DNA of 64,000 nucleotides from Chrysoperla carnea (lineage: Eukaryota > Arthropoda > Insecta > Neuroptera > Chrysopidae): NCBI RefSeq assembly GCF_905475395.1, contig NC_058338.1, positions 38,745,435-38,809,434 of the forward strand, written 5' to 3'. The first letter of the stretch is position 1. The number at the start of each line of letters is the position of its first letter. Made by a program: the position numbers and the translations under genes. This document shows positions 41,169 through 53,100 of this stretch, piece after piece. The notes under the pieces were generated by a model, which was not told the origin of the DNA, did no database searches, and saw nothing but the letters and a program-made list of their open reading frames with translations.

Positions 41169-42009
41169 ATGTGTCCAGAATTGACAGGAACAATTACTAT
41201 GTCAGATATAAAAAATTTGAGACCTGGTCAAGAAGAATTTCCTTTACTGGCAGAATTAGCGGGCTTAAGTGCTGATCCCAGAGTTTATAAGTAAGGAATT
41301 TTAATGAATTTACTTCTTATTTAAATCCTAGGTATGTTCGTAATACGTATCACGGCTAGTTGGATACTGTAGTCAACATTTATTAAGTTAAGGATGGTTA
41401 AGGATAACATTTGTGACGTTTTCAAGAAGTCATTCATGATAATGATGTTTTCCGATGGTTCTCCAAAGCCGAGTATGGAAAATGCTTCCAAGAATTATTT
41501 CAAATTTTGAGTAAACCACTATTTTATTGGAGAAAGAAGCGTTAATGGCTACCAAGTCCTCTAATTTTTTGTAATTTATTATGGACTTTTTATGCCTGAT
41601 AAAACAGTGTCATCATACCAAAGTTGACTTCGTCCCAAAGTTTATCAAAAACGCGGATTCCGTTTTAAATGAATTTGAAAAAGCGAATTTAAAATCTGAC
41701 TTGTGGTCATCTACCGCCCAAACAAAGCAACTTCGTGGTACAATAAGTTAGACTAAGGTTGTTTTTGAAGTGAACTTTACGTTGCAGAGCGTTGTAAGAC
41801 CTTTTCAAGACGCCTTCCCCACCCGTAGATACTTTTTTCTGAATTTATTCAGTTATATGTAAGTCTTATTTTGTTTTATTGAAATATAATACTTTTTAAA
41901 TTGTTTCAGAATTTTGATTGCATTACTGAACAATGATACACCTCCAAATACAATTTACAAATTATTGAAAATTATAAGAAAAACTTCATCATTGGTAAAT
42001 CATAATTAA
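41169..42009 (+). CDS. Small protein resembling mitotic-spindle organizing protein 2 (MOZART2)
   Basis: Exons 41169-41290 and 41910-42009 (donor AA|GTAAGG, acceptor TTGTTTCAG, phase 2) give 73 aa. A second in-frame ATG at 41199 may be the true start, giving 63 aa. The core LAELAGLSADPRVYKILIAL followed by LLNNDTPPNTIYKLLK resembles the vertebrate MOZART2 segment containing DPDVFKILVDLLKLNVAP, in which a helical hairpin serves the gamma-tubulin ring complex. The match is short and from memory, so the function is inferred. It is head-to-head with ND-ACP. The protein could be longer if the GTAAAT at the TTG|GTAAAT position near the end acts as a donor to a further exon. That it is a real gene is much surer than its name. 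Confidence 0.65.
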
Positions 42010-43400
42010 AAAAATATGTGTGATAAATCCATTAATTTAGACAAAATTATTTTGATATTTTTTACGAAATCTATGAAATAGAATTCAAATTAGCAGTATT
42101 TGTGAGCTTTCATATTTAAATCATTTAAAATGTTATTATTTATATTTTTTAAATAAATTTTGAAATTTATAATGACATTTAAAAAAATTGAAAGCACTAT
42201 TACAGGTAAGGTAATATATAAAGACCAGGTATTTGAATCATTGATGCCGTTGCGCCGCCACCAGTGTGTTCAGCATACTAACTGACTGTCAAATAAAGTA
42301 CTTCCACACTGACTGCTGAGTTATGTTGGATCGACCTTATTCAGAAGATTTCTACCCTTCATATTTAAAAGTTGATACCACTCAATGAATAGTATTACAA
42401 ATTTGATTGATTTTATAAAATCATATTTTTAATATTCCAAGAAATGATAATGTTGAAAATATAAATATTTAAGTAAACAAATTCCTATAAATTGTGCTGT
42501 ATACAGGATGGGCCAAAAGTCACTACTCATTGTTCTATTTGTGTTTGTTGAATAGCACGATGGGAAGTAATTTAAACTCTTCATAACTTTTAAACGAGAA
42601 TCTACCACCACGAACACTCGCTGTGTAAGTGGAGCTGGAAAGTAAAAATCAGATCTAATATTAAATTAAGAAAAATAATTCATGAGAACTGTACATTTGA
42701 AACAAAAATATAAAAACAGAATTCGTACGCCTGATGCCAATTTTAATCACAAAATCGTGTTTTTTTTTTTTAAATTTTCTTGGCTTTATTAAATTGAATT
42801 TTATCTCTTAGAAGTTAGATTCTAAAGACTTAATATCTGTACTTTCATGTCATTAATTTAAATTTCTATTTTCATAAGAGCAATGCATATAATTAATGTA
42901 TTTTATATGGTTTGCAAAATCTTTATTTACTTTACTGACCGCATGCTTGGCAAATTCAATTGCTAACCATAATCGAACTGTAGTACGAGTTTCCTTACTT
43001 GTGATTGTCGAAGTTTATAATGAGTTAATGTGAAGAAATTGCATATTACATAAGTTATATGATTCAAAAACAAGTTTTACTACAAGAACGATTTTTGTAT
43101 ACGTAATATGATTTGATAGTGAAAAACACGATATCTAAAAAAAAAAAGATAATGAGCTGTAATGCTTATAGCGTATACTAGGCGTAAAAAGTGACTTTTT
43201 TACGCCTTCTTTTTAGTTCGCAAACGAGCAAAATTGATCAATGTTATCAATGGGTCTTTCTAATTTCTTGATATGATGCTAAACTTGTTTCATCTTTCAA
43301 TCATTAAGTCATTTGTAGCCCTGTTTCCGTTGCTTGTGTGTTCTAAAAGGTGAAAATAGGCGGGAGCTTTGATTAAATACCAAAATATAATTTTGTTTAA
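42010..43400. other. Intergenic region between convergent MZT2-like gene and VgR
   Basis: No coding exon seen. It includes a fragment related to repeat A at about 43165-43200 (ATACTAGGCGTAAAAAGTGA), which matches the inner part of repeat A copy 2. The 3' ends of both neighbouring genes face this interval. Confidence 0.6.
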
Positions 43401-43406
43401 TTATTT

Positions 43407-43412
43407 TTTATT
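43407..43412 (-). terminator. VgR: Candidate polyadenylation signal, VgR
   Basis: AATAAA on the minus strand about 90 bp beyond the VgR stop codon at 43503-43505, in an A-rich 3' UTR. Confidence 0.5.
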
Positions 43413-43502
43413 TAAGAATTTTAAGACAATGTAAATAAAATCTTTTAAAAAATCTAATTAAAACAGTATATAAAAATTTTGAAAAAATTAACTAAAAATA
43501 AA

Positions 43503-44126
43503 TTATTTTTTAATAATACATTCTTCACTTTTTGTATCAAATGTAACTTCTGTTTGTTGATGATTTTCCATTGGATTGTAAAATTCATGTGTATTTGAAT
43601 TTGGTTGATGAATACTTGTTGAGATATTATTATTAATATTTTTTGGCAGATCAGTACTACATTCTTTTTCAACTGCAACCGTTTGTAAATTATAAACTGG
43701 GTTTGAGTATTGAAATTGTACAAATGATCTGTAAAACGAATTTCATAAAATTAGTTCCATTTAGTTAGATTCTACTCTTAGGGCGGTATCTAGCTCAAAA
43801 AGATCATTGACACGTTAAACTTATCAAATGTTGAGATTCCTTTAACAAAAAATTTTTCTAGTCTGTTGATAATAAATTTAGATTTTTTGAATGCATTAAA
43901 ACAACAATTCTGAGCTAGTTTTATATACTTACCCTGGTGAAAAGCTTCCTGCGTAACGCCGTTTATGATAATAGTAAAAACCACATACTCCCATGGCTAA
44001 TATCGCGAATGTGATAATAACTCCAGTAACCACTGGTGAATGCCCTTTCAAACTACTTTGATGTGAAATTTGTGTATGAATAATCTCATCATGATCATCG
44101 TGTACTTCCCAGCTACTTCCGGTTCT
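43503..44126 (-). other. VgR: VgR juxtamembrane, membrane helix and cytoplasmic tail
   Basis: Exons 20-21 (residues 1704-1842). A His/Asp-rich linker of about 30 residues leads to the helix [19 protein letters not shown], then [10 protein letters not shown] as stop-transfer. The tail of about 85 residues has the endocytosis motif (SNPVY) and a second, incomplete NP motif (EFYNPME). It ends KSEECIIKK; no dileucine signal is evident. Confidence 0.92.
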
Positions 44127-47100
44127 CTGTAATAAATAATTAAAGTTACATGTAAACATTACGTTTTGCAGTGCTATGCATTTAAATTAATTGAGTAGGA
44201 TTTTCAAACTGGTGCCTAATAGAACTTAAGATTATACAATAATTAGTGCAAAGTATGTTATTTGGAGGGTACTCTTTAGGTCGAAATAATGTTTAAATTT
44301 GTTTATTTCTTAACTTAGGCATGCAAATATGCGAGTTTATACCAAAATATTTTTAACAATACAGCAGAATATTTTGTTTATAATTTTTTTTGGAAATAGA
44401 CATTTTGCATGGTATTTTCTACGGACTACTTGCTAACCATCCTATTGTAAAATAAATATTGCTTAAAAATTCCATCGGATTTCTCTAAAGAAATTTAATT
44501 AATTCAATATTGATTAACAAGAGTTCTAGGAGACCACGTATTATTTCAAAATAATTTAAAAAATCAATTCAAACGGCATTCACGCCTTTGAAGGTGGAAT
44601 TTGCTAAATAGTTTGCATAGACGTACGTAGGTCGATCAATTCAGTCCCTTTGGGTCTATTTAAAAACAAAAGAAGCATGTTATGGTCCCTACACCAAACT
44701 GGAAAATAGCCAATAATCGAGAATGTTTTGAACGAGATTCAGTTTTTTTCTATGTGAACGATTCTTTGAACGGCCTTGAATGTTGGTCAATTCTGACTTA
44801 TACTTGTATGCTTTGTGAATCCTTCTCTAATATCTTTTAACCAATATTTTTAAATGAAAAAATAGATTCAAATGACGTATTTAATTTGTTATGAAACATA
44901 CCGTCGATGGATCGCACATTTCATTTTCTTGTATAACATTTCCATTTTCGCACACACATTTGATGCCTACTTCACTTTGAATACATAAATAAGAACAATT
45001 ATGGCCCACACAAACATTTGGTAAGTTAAATTGTCGACTATCTTGTGCAATCACAAAATGATTGATTGTATTACGGTGTAGGCGGATATCTTCACATTGT
45101 AGATTTCCATATAATTTACATTTTTTCAGAATACCATTTGGTGTCATAAAGAATAAATGATCTTCAAATAAATTTAACCCATATGGATGAAGATTTGATG
45201 AATGTGTGATATTGCTAGCAGACCATACTAATTCTCGTGCTGAACCATCATAATTTATTCTTTCAATTTTACTAGTACTTTGATCCACATAATATACCTT
45301 CTTTTTGTATATATCATATGTAATGCCTAAAAACGATTAAATATTTGGATTAAAAATTTCAATATTATTGCGCAAAAACCGATTAAAGACATCCAGTGCC
45401 TCAGCTCGGAAAACGAATTCAGACCCTGATCTGGGTGGCATATATAACTTGTTGAAATTCTTTCTAACAACAATTCTAGCCTCTCCCAATAATTGTTAGG
45501 TATTCACATTTATTTCAAGAAATAACGATTTGATTTTTTTGGCTCTTATATTGTATCTGATCATCATTTATGTCAACGATTAAAAATACATAACTAAAAC
45601 AAAGTGTATTCTATGTAGATCAGATTTCCGACCTTTTATAAAGCAACAAAGTGAACGAGAATGAAAATTAACTGAGTATGTCAGGATTGCTTAAAATAAT
45701 TCCATAAATTAACGACTTAATTTTTGGGCTACTACTTCCGAAGGGCAAGAGATTTAGTGAACCATTCAAGATTAAGATATCTTTTTGATAAAATTTGGCG
45801 CTTTAGAGATTTAGACCATTGCATTGAAAACAATGAGATTGGGGATCCTGGCCCGATGCTCTATCTAATAATAATAATAATAATGAGGTTTAACCTCCGT
45901 TTTTCAGACATTCATCTATAACAGAGGCCACCCACATCATTATTTTTAATCTTTATTTATTTTTTAACTACACCCGAATATACAATTCAATTTATGATGT
46001 GGGTGGAATGGGTTAATTCGTTCTTATCCAAACGATGACAGTGTGACCAATTTACCGCCTCATTCATTATAATTGATCAGATTGCTGCTGCCTGTAGTCA
46101 AACGGTTAAAGGCGATTGCGCCTTTAGCTGCTCAGCCACCGAGCCGGTACAATATTTGAATATGATTGAACCGGAAATATAATTTTCGATTCATCTGAAT
46201 AGGAAAACAATGAGATATTATTGGTGATCTAGATTAATGATGAGCATCTTTTAAGTCTTGACCAAAATAATTTTTGAATTTATTATACTAAATTCTGTTT
46301 AGGAATACTTATTCGGGACTAGCATTTATGTATAGGTATTGAATTAATATTATAAACTTTATATACCTGTAATGAATTCCAAATTTTTATGTGCTAATTC
46401 CTGAGTGTGAGTTCCATCTAAATTGACCTTATAAAGTACTGATTTTGGTGTATTATATAGCCACCAGAAAGTGGTTGCATAAAATATATATTTATTAACA
46501 GCATCGATTGCTAAGGCTGATACGGTTTCAGTATCGAGTGTAATAAGTTTTGCACATTTTTGTTCTTCTAAGTGACAAACTTTAATGGCACTTGTAATTG
46601 ATTCTTCCACAAAGTAAATATTATTCGTTATCCAATCTAATGCTAATATTGTTGGTTTACGTAAATATCGTACAAATTTTCTTGTATTGTTCGTCAAGAA
46701 CACTTTGTATATTACATCTAATTTTTCAATTGAATAATATAAGGCGTCTTCTTGTAATGAATATTCTAATCCAGTTATTGGCGGTGTGTCTTCGTAAACT
46801 AATTGATGTAATTCTTTTTTGTGTGGGATCAATTTTCGTATTTCTGCATCGGAAGTGAATATAAGTGACATTGATGCACCCCTAGCTTTGCAACCACTTC
46901 CATCAAGTCTAAAACAATTTAAATATTGAAATGTTGAATGGATTTGAATTGGACAGAAGAGGAAATTAAAATTTCTTTCGATTCATTTCGATTCATTATC
47001 TGATATGATTGAATCGGAAACATAATTTTCAATTCATCTGAAAACAATGGGATTTTACTGGGAATCCTGGACCGATGTTCAATCTAGATTAATGATGTGA

Positions 47101-50100
47101 ATCTTTTAAGTCTTGGTTAAAATAATTTTTGAATTCATTGTACTGAAAGACTACTTTACCTCAATTGATACTGTGAATAACAACTGCATCGATATGTATC
47201 TTCATATTCTTCACAATTTTGGGCACAGACTGGTGGATAAATTGCGCATTCATTGATATTTTCACATGTTTTAGCATCGCCATTTAATTTGAAGCCCGAT
47301 AAACAATCGCATTTTGATCCAGATGGTGTTTTAATACAAATCTGTTGACAAGGATGGGAAGTACACGCATTTTCTAAAAATTAAAATTTTATAACGATTT
47401 AGATAGCCACTCTATATAGAGGTTTAAAATACATTTCAATCGAGCTAAAAATCGATCATAGTATTGGCTGCTTTATTGCAGGTTGAAATCAATTAGTGTT
47501 CAGATATGATTTGGGACACTTGGGTTGGCTTGTGTAACTGCAGAGTTTTTTTAACAAGTAGGTTTGCGTGCCGAAAAAATTTAAAATCAATAATGAAGGC
47601 TTTTGGTTTAAAAGTATGTATTCTGTTATTTTAGATTGTATTTGTTAGGTTTTTGATAACGCTGCCCATTAGTGTGGACCCCCGAGATGGAAACGGAATC
47701 GCACTGACTTGATAAAGTCAAATATCTTAATTAGCAGTTCTAAAAATTCCTTAAAAAATACTGTGCCTTAAAACCAATAGCCTTAAATCACACATTTAAA
47801 TATAGAACGATTATATAACAGCTTTTAATAACTTGATTTATCAGATTGAATTTGAATTGAGCATTGTGCTTCAATTGAGGTACATCCATGACCAAAATTA
47901 TTTACACACTAATGGTATAACATTATCTTTTCAAAATTAAGCCAAAACAACTGTTATTATCAGATTCTTATGTGTTTTCATTGTTATTTTTTATATTAAA
48001 GCTTAAATTTCTAAAACAAACATCCGAAATGAAGTATGAATAAAAACTTTACCGCAGTTTCCTCCTTCATCGGATTCATCTTCACAATCATTTTCTTTGT
48101 TACAAACAAATTTCCATTCAATACATTGTCCCGATTTGCAACGAAAACCATTTGTACAGGGAATTTTTTTATATGCAGTTATATTGAATTTCATTGAGGA
48201 ACCATCTTGATTTTTGTTCATTGGCCTATTCATATAATTACATAAATCATAGTTTTCATCAGATTTATCACCACAATCGTCGGTTTTGTCACAAGCCCAC
48301 GATTCTTGTATACACTTTCCATTTTTACATTTGAATTCATCTTTTTGACAATCTGTATCACTACAGTTCTCTTCATCTTCTCCTTGGGGGCAATCGGATA
48401 TTCCGTTACATCTAATAATAGAAAATGAAGATATTTGAAACTCGAAAACGAATTGTTATGTTATCATACCAAATTTTGTTAAAATAACGCTATCCATTCT
48501 AAAGTTATGGAAGAAAAACGATTTAAAAATTGCAAAATCAAGAGCGCCAAAATGGATAAACTTTTACTAGGGCAAGTTTAGCTAAATCGACTTATTTTGA
48601 CCTAAGCTGGATATGGTAGAGCGTTGTAAGGACCTTTTACGGACACCTTGTATAAAATCTATCTATCCTGTCCAAACGGAGTAAAAAACGACTGCTTTTT
48701 GGGGGAACTATTAGTTCCTGATATGAAGAAACGTAAATTGTATTTACCTATCATCTTCGGGTACGCATACAGTCATATTAGAAGTGCATGCAAATTCATC
48801 ATCGTTGCAAATTAATGCTTGTATATCTGATATATCTGTTTCTCTATTCGATACTTCACAATTCATCTCGTCTGAATTATCCAAACAATCATCTTCATTG
48901 TTACATGTTAAATTTTTATCTATGCACCGACCATTTTCGCAGGTAAATAAATTTATATCACATTGATGTACTTCTATTAAAAAGAGAAAGATATTATATA
49001 ACTAACTATACACTTTTCCCTCTCTCTTGAATGGTTCCATTTCAAAAGCAAATCACCATATAGTTAACTAGCTGTTACCCGCCCGCTTTGCGTGGCGTAA
49101 AATATACCCGCTTTGCTGGGCAACATCCCCACTTGCACCCCTCCCTCCACATTTCCTCGCGTTGGATAACATTTTTGTAATGTACACGTCATGCTCTTTT
49201 ATTTGATACCCCACTTAGGTATATTTGTAAATATTCGATATTTCCTTCCCACTTTCTCGCTACACCTTTCTACCCTCCGAAGGTTAAAAAAATTTCTAAA
49301 TGTAATTTAAAACATTCTGACCAAGTTTTGAACTATTAAAAGCCATAATTTAAAAATATGAATTTTTTATTCATGAACATCCCCGCAACCCCCCTTGTGG
49401 GTGGAATTTCGTAAAATCCGTTCTTAGCTGACCTCTACTTGGCAAAAGGAATATTCCTGCCAAATTTCAAGTCTCTAGGTCTTATAGTTCCAGAGATATC
49501 GTGATGAGTGACTATCTATCTATATAGATCTATAGAAAGTCTCCTATATATTTATAGAAGAAAATTTCAATCATGACAGTATTTTAAAATTTACAAGGAA
49601 GTTGACGTGACGTTCACTTTTTTGGCAATTACAAACTTACCGCAATTTTCTTCATCAGAAAGATCTGGACAGTCTGTACTTCCATCACAACGCCAGGAAT
49701 CGGGAATACACTTTCCACTCGTACATCTAAAATAAATACTTGTTATATCATATCTTATTGTAAGTAAAATAAAAATTTTCTGTCGCAAACTAGGAAAAAT
49801 CAATCCATTTTATTTCAAGGGATCAGCAAACAAATAAATTGCATGTTTTTCAAAATACAAAAATTGAAAACCAATTCCAGCTGTCTAAGATGCCATAGAA
49901 AATTTTATCATAAAAATCAAACCTGAATTCTCGGATCTCGCATCCACGAAATTTACAATATTTTTCATCTGAACCATCACCGCAATTATCAGTCAAATCG
50001 CAAGTGACATCAAATGGAACACATTTTTTATTCTCACATTCAAATTGTTCGAAAGAACATCCTTCTTTTTGACTCGGATCACAGTTCGCTTCATCTGTTT

Positions 50101-53100
50101 TATCTAAACAGTCATAATGTGAATCACACCACTGATGTTCTGGAATGCATTGACCATTTTGACACTAAAATTATAAAATGCATAATGGTAGCTTTCTAAA
50201 TTAATATACAATCTAAACAGTATAAGCACAAATTGTTGTACGATAAATTTGGCTAATATGAATTCTTTTAGTTACTTTCGGAACTATAGATTTTATCCTA
50301 CGATATATGACGAAGGATATTTTACTGGTTATATTCTATAAGCGATTTGAAATTCCTGCAAACTAGGGCTAAGAATTGGTATTCAACGTACATAAGAAAG
50401 TGCTATTGTAAGCTATAGACTACAAGTCGATGCTGAAATTTTTCGGGTGTAATGACCCACCAGGAATCATGTTGAAAAAAAATGCTCCTATATGTAAAAA
50501 TAAGTTTAAGCACCATGGCGTCATTTATGCGCGGTACAGGTGTGAGTATGAATGTCACACCCCTTGCTGTCTCACCCATGCACCACCAAATATGTACGGC
50601 GTTGCTGGGTATTAACATTGCATAGGTATTTTAAGTGCATTACATAAATGCCGTACAAAAATAAGTTTGGTAATTTCTGTACCGGAAGTTAAAAAAAAAA
50701 ATGTTATGTGTTTGTGGTCTACTAGTTAAGACTTCAATTATTAAAATATGACAAATAATCTTTAATTTGATAAGAAACTTTCCAAGCTTGTAACTTTGAA
50801 AATGTGATTCTCACAAGGAAAATGAATACGAGCTTCTTAGAAATTTAGTCCACACAAATTTTGTTTAGGGCTAAAATTTGCGCAGAAATAAGTAATCTCG
50901 AAGAATAGCTCTATTTAAGAAGCTCCTCTGAATACGACTCGCCTTCGACAGGTTAGAACTTTTACTATATTGTAATATAAGTACCACCAACCATAATAAT
51001 TTTCAAAAATCCCGGATAACTACTCCCCTCCTCATCATTTGTATAGCTTTAGTCAAGAGTACAATAATGTGGAATTTCACTATACCTGCTTTTCCCCAAT
51101 GAAACATGTATGTTCACTTCGGCAATTTGATTCATCTTCTCCATATAAACAATCTTTTTTACCATTACAAACAAATTTTGCTGGAATACAAATTGATGTA
51201 GAAATACATTCATATTCAACACCGATTTTACATTGTTTTTGTTCAATGCAAGTACGATTATCAGGAGATAAAATGTTGTTTGATGGGCAGGTGCATATGG
51301 AATGATGATTCTGTGATACTAAGCAAATATCAGAACAATTTCCATTATTTTCAGTGCAAGGATGATAATGACCCGTTTTAACTCCAGAAAGAGTTACTAA
51401 ATGTAAGAAGGAATCTTTTGGTATATCTGAAAGACAAAATATTTTAGTTATGATAAAAGAGTGGAGTTAAAACACAATATAATTGCAAGTAAAAAATAGA
51501 TACCTAAAACAATTTTCTTTACTTTATGATTAATATTTAATTTGTCTGACCAAAAAAGTTTACGAGATTTTGAATTCGACCAGAACAGATCATTGCCTAA
51601 TATTACTAAATCAAAAGGGTTTGGTAAAAATGCTCGAAAACCATGACGATCATCACCTGTAATAGAAAAACCGTGAAAAAATAAAATTATATCTTATAAA
51701 CTAAATCGGGAAGAATGCATCAATGAGTCTTGAATCCCGTTTCTAGGTAATTTACCTTCAACGGAAGTACTTTCAATGTTTCCAGTTTCAGAACAAGACC
51801 AAAATATACGCCTTAAGTGGTCATCATATAACAGTTTAATTTTAGTTCCAACAAGTCCTGTTGTAATTACATGAATACGTTCTCCAGTTCCATCCATTAG
51901 CATACGATCAATGTAAATATTTTCTTGGTTTCGGAATGCTACATACATTATGCTAAAATTATGGAAAAATATGAGACTAGATTTTCAAATAATATAATTT
52001 TTTAATTACCCTAAATCTGGTATTAAAGCCACATCCAATGGAGTATCTCCTTTTAAGTCGATCAATAATGGTTTTCTTTTACGTGTTTCCATTGAAAAAA
52101 CATCAACTGATTTTCTTCCAGAATCACACCAATATAAATTATTACCAAAATAATCTAAAAATAAATGGATATTAAACGAAAAAAACAAAATAAAGAGTTA
52201 TCTGCGAAATGTTCAAAATTATTGAAATACTTGCAGCATATAACTTATGCTATTTTTAAGCGTTCAGGATAAAAGGTCCTTGACTCATATACTTACCAAG
52301 AGATTAAATTAAATTTTGATTTTGTACCAATTTTCTAGATCAATTTTTGTATTACATAAATACGTATTTTGACTATCATGTAGGTATCATCCGTGTGAAC
52401 CACGGCACATGATGTGAGGCAATGGTACAACATCAAAATGTATCATGGTTCACACCATAATGCACTCCCACCGACGTTGAGTATGATTTATAAAACAAAA
52501 CTCAATGGTTAGTCAAAACAAAACAACATTGGCAATCAGTCTTCAGCTTACCTACATTCTCATAAAATGCCTTCATTTCAAGACAAATAATGTCTAGTAA
52601 ATATCTCCCGAGAAATTAAATACAACTACATACTAAATATTCTAGATACTTTCGACTCTAAGTACTGCATCTTACCGTATTAGGTATTAATACTAAGGAT
52701 CATTACTTACCAAAATCCATTCCTTCGATGTTTTCAATATCTTCATGAATTAGCTGATTTATTTTATTCCCATCCTCAGTAACTGTATAAATGGTACTTT
52801 TTTCATTACTTTGTGTGGATACAATAATTTGACCAGATATGCTATCATAAGCTAATGCCGTTATGTTTACTAATCGATTAGTAATCATTTTAATATTATG
52901 TTTTCCTAATGCTTGGTGCTGTATTTTAAATAATAAATTTCCAGTACCCACAGCCATTACATGTTTCTTTGAAATAGCTACAAAATTGAAAACGTTTTTG
53001 ATTGAACTTATTAGTTATAACTTGAACTCAACTTTCTGTACAAGAGTTTGTTTTGGAATATTGGTTTTGCTATTTTAAGGTATTTGTCGCAGAAGTACAG

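Larger units (their letters stand above)
44902..47373 (-). other. VgR: VgR EGF pair, third beta-propeller and final EGF
   Basis: Exons 17-19 (residues 1310-1703). The EGF pair includes [16 protein letters not shown]. The propeller keeps the fold-like pattern but has no [36 protein letters not shown] and DHLFFMTP. The last EGF ([10 protein letters not shown] to CVCENG) precedes the membrane. Its divergence from propeller 1 suggests a structural rather than release role. Confidence 0.9.
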
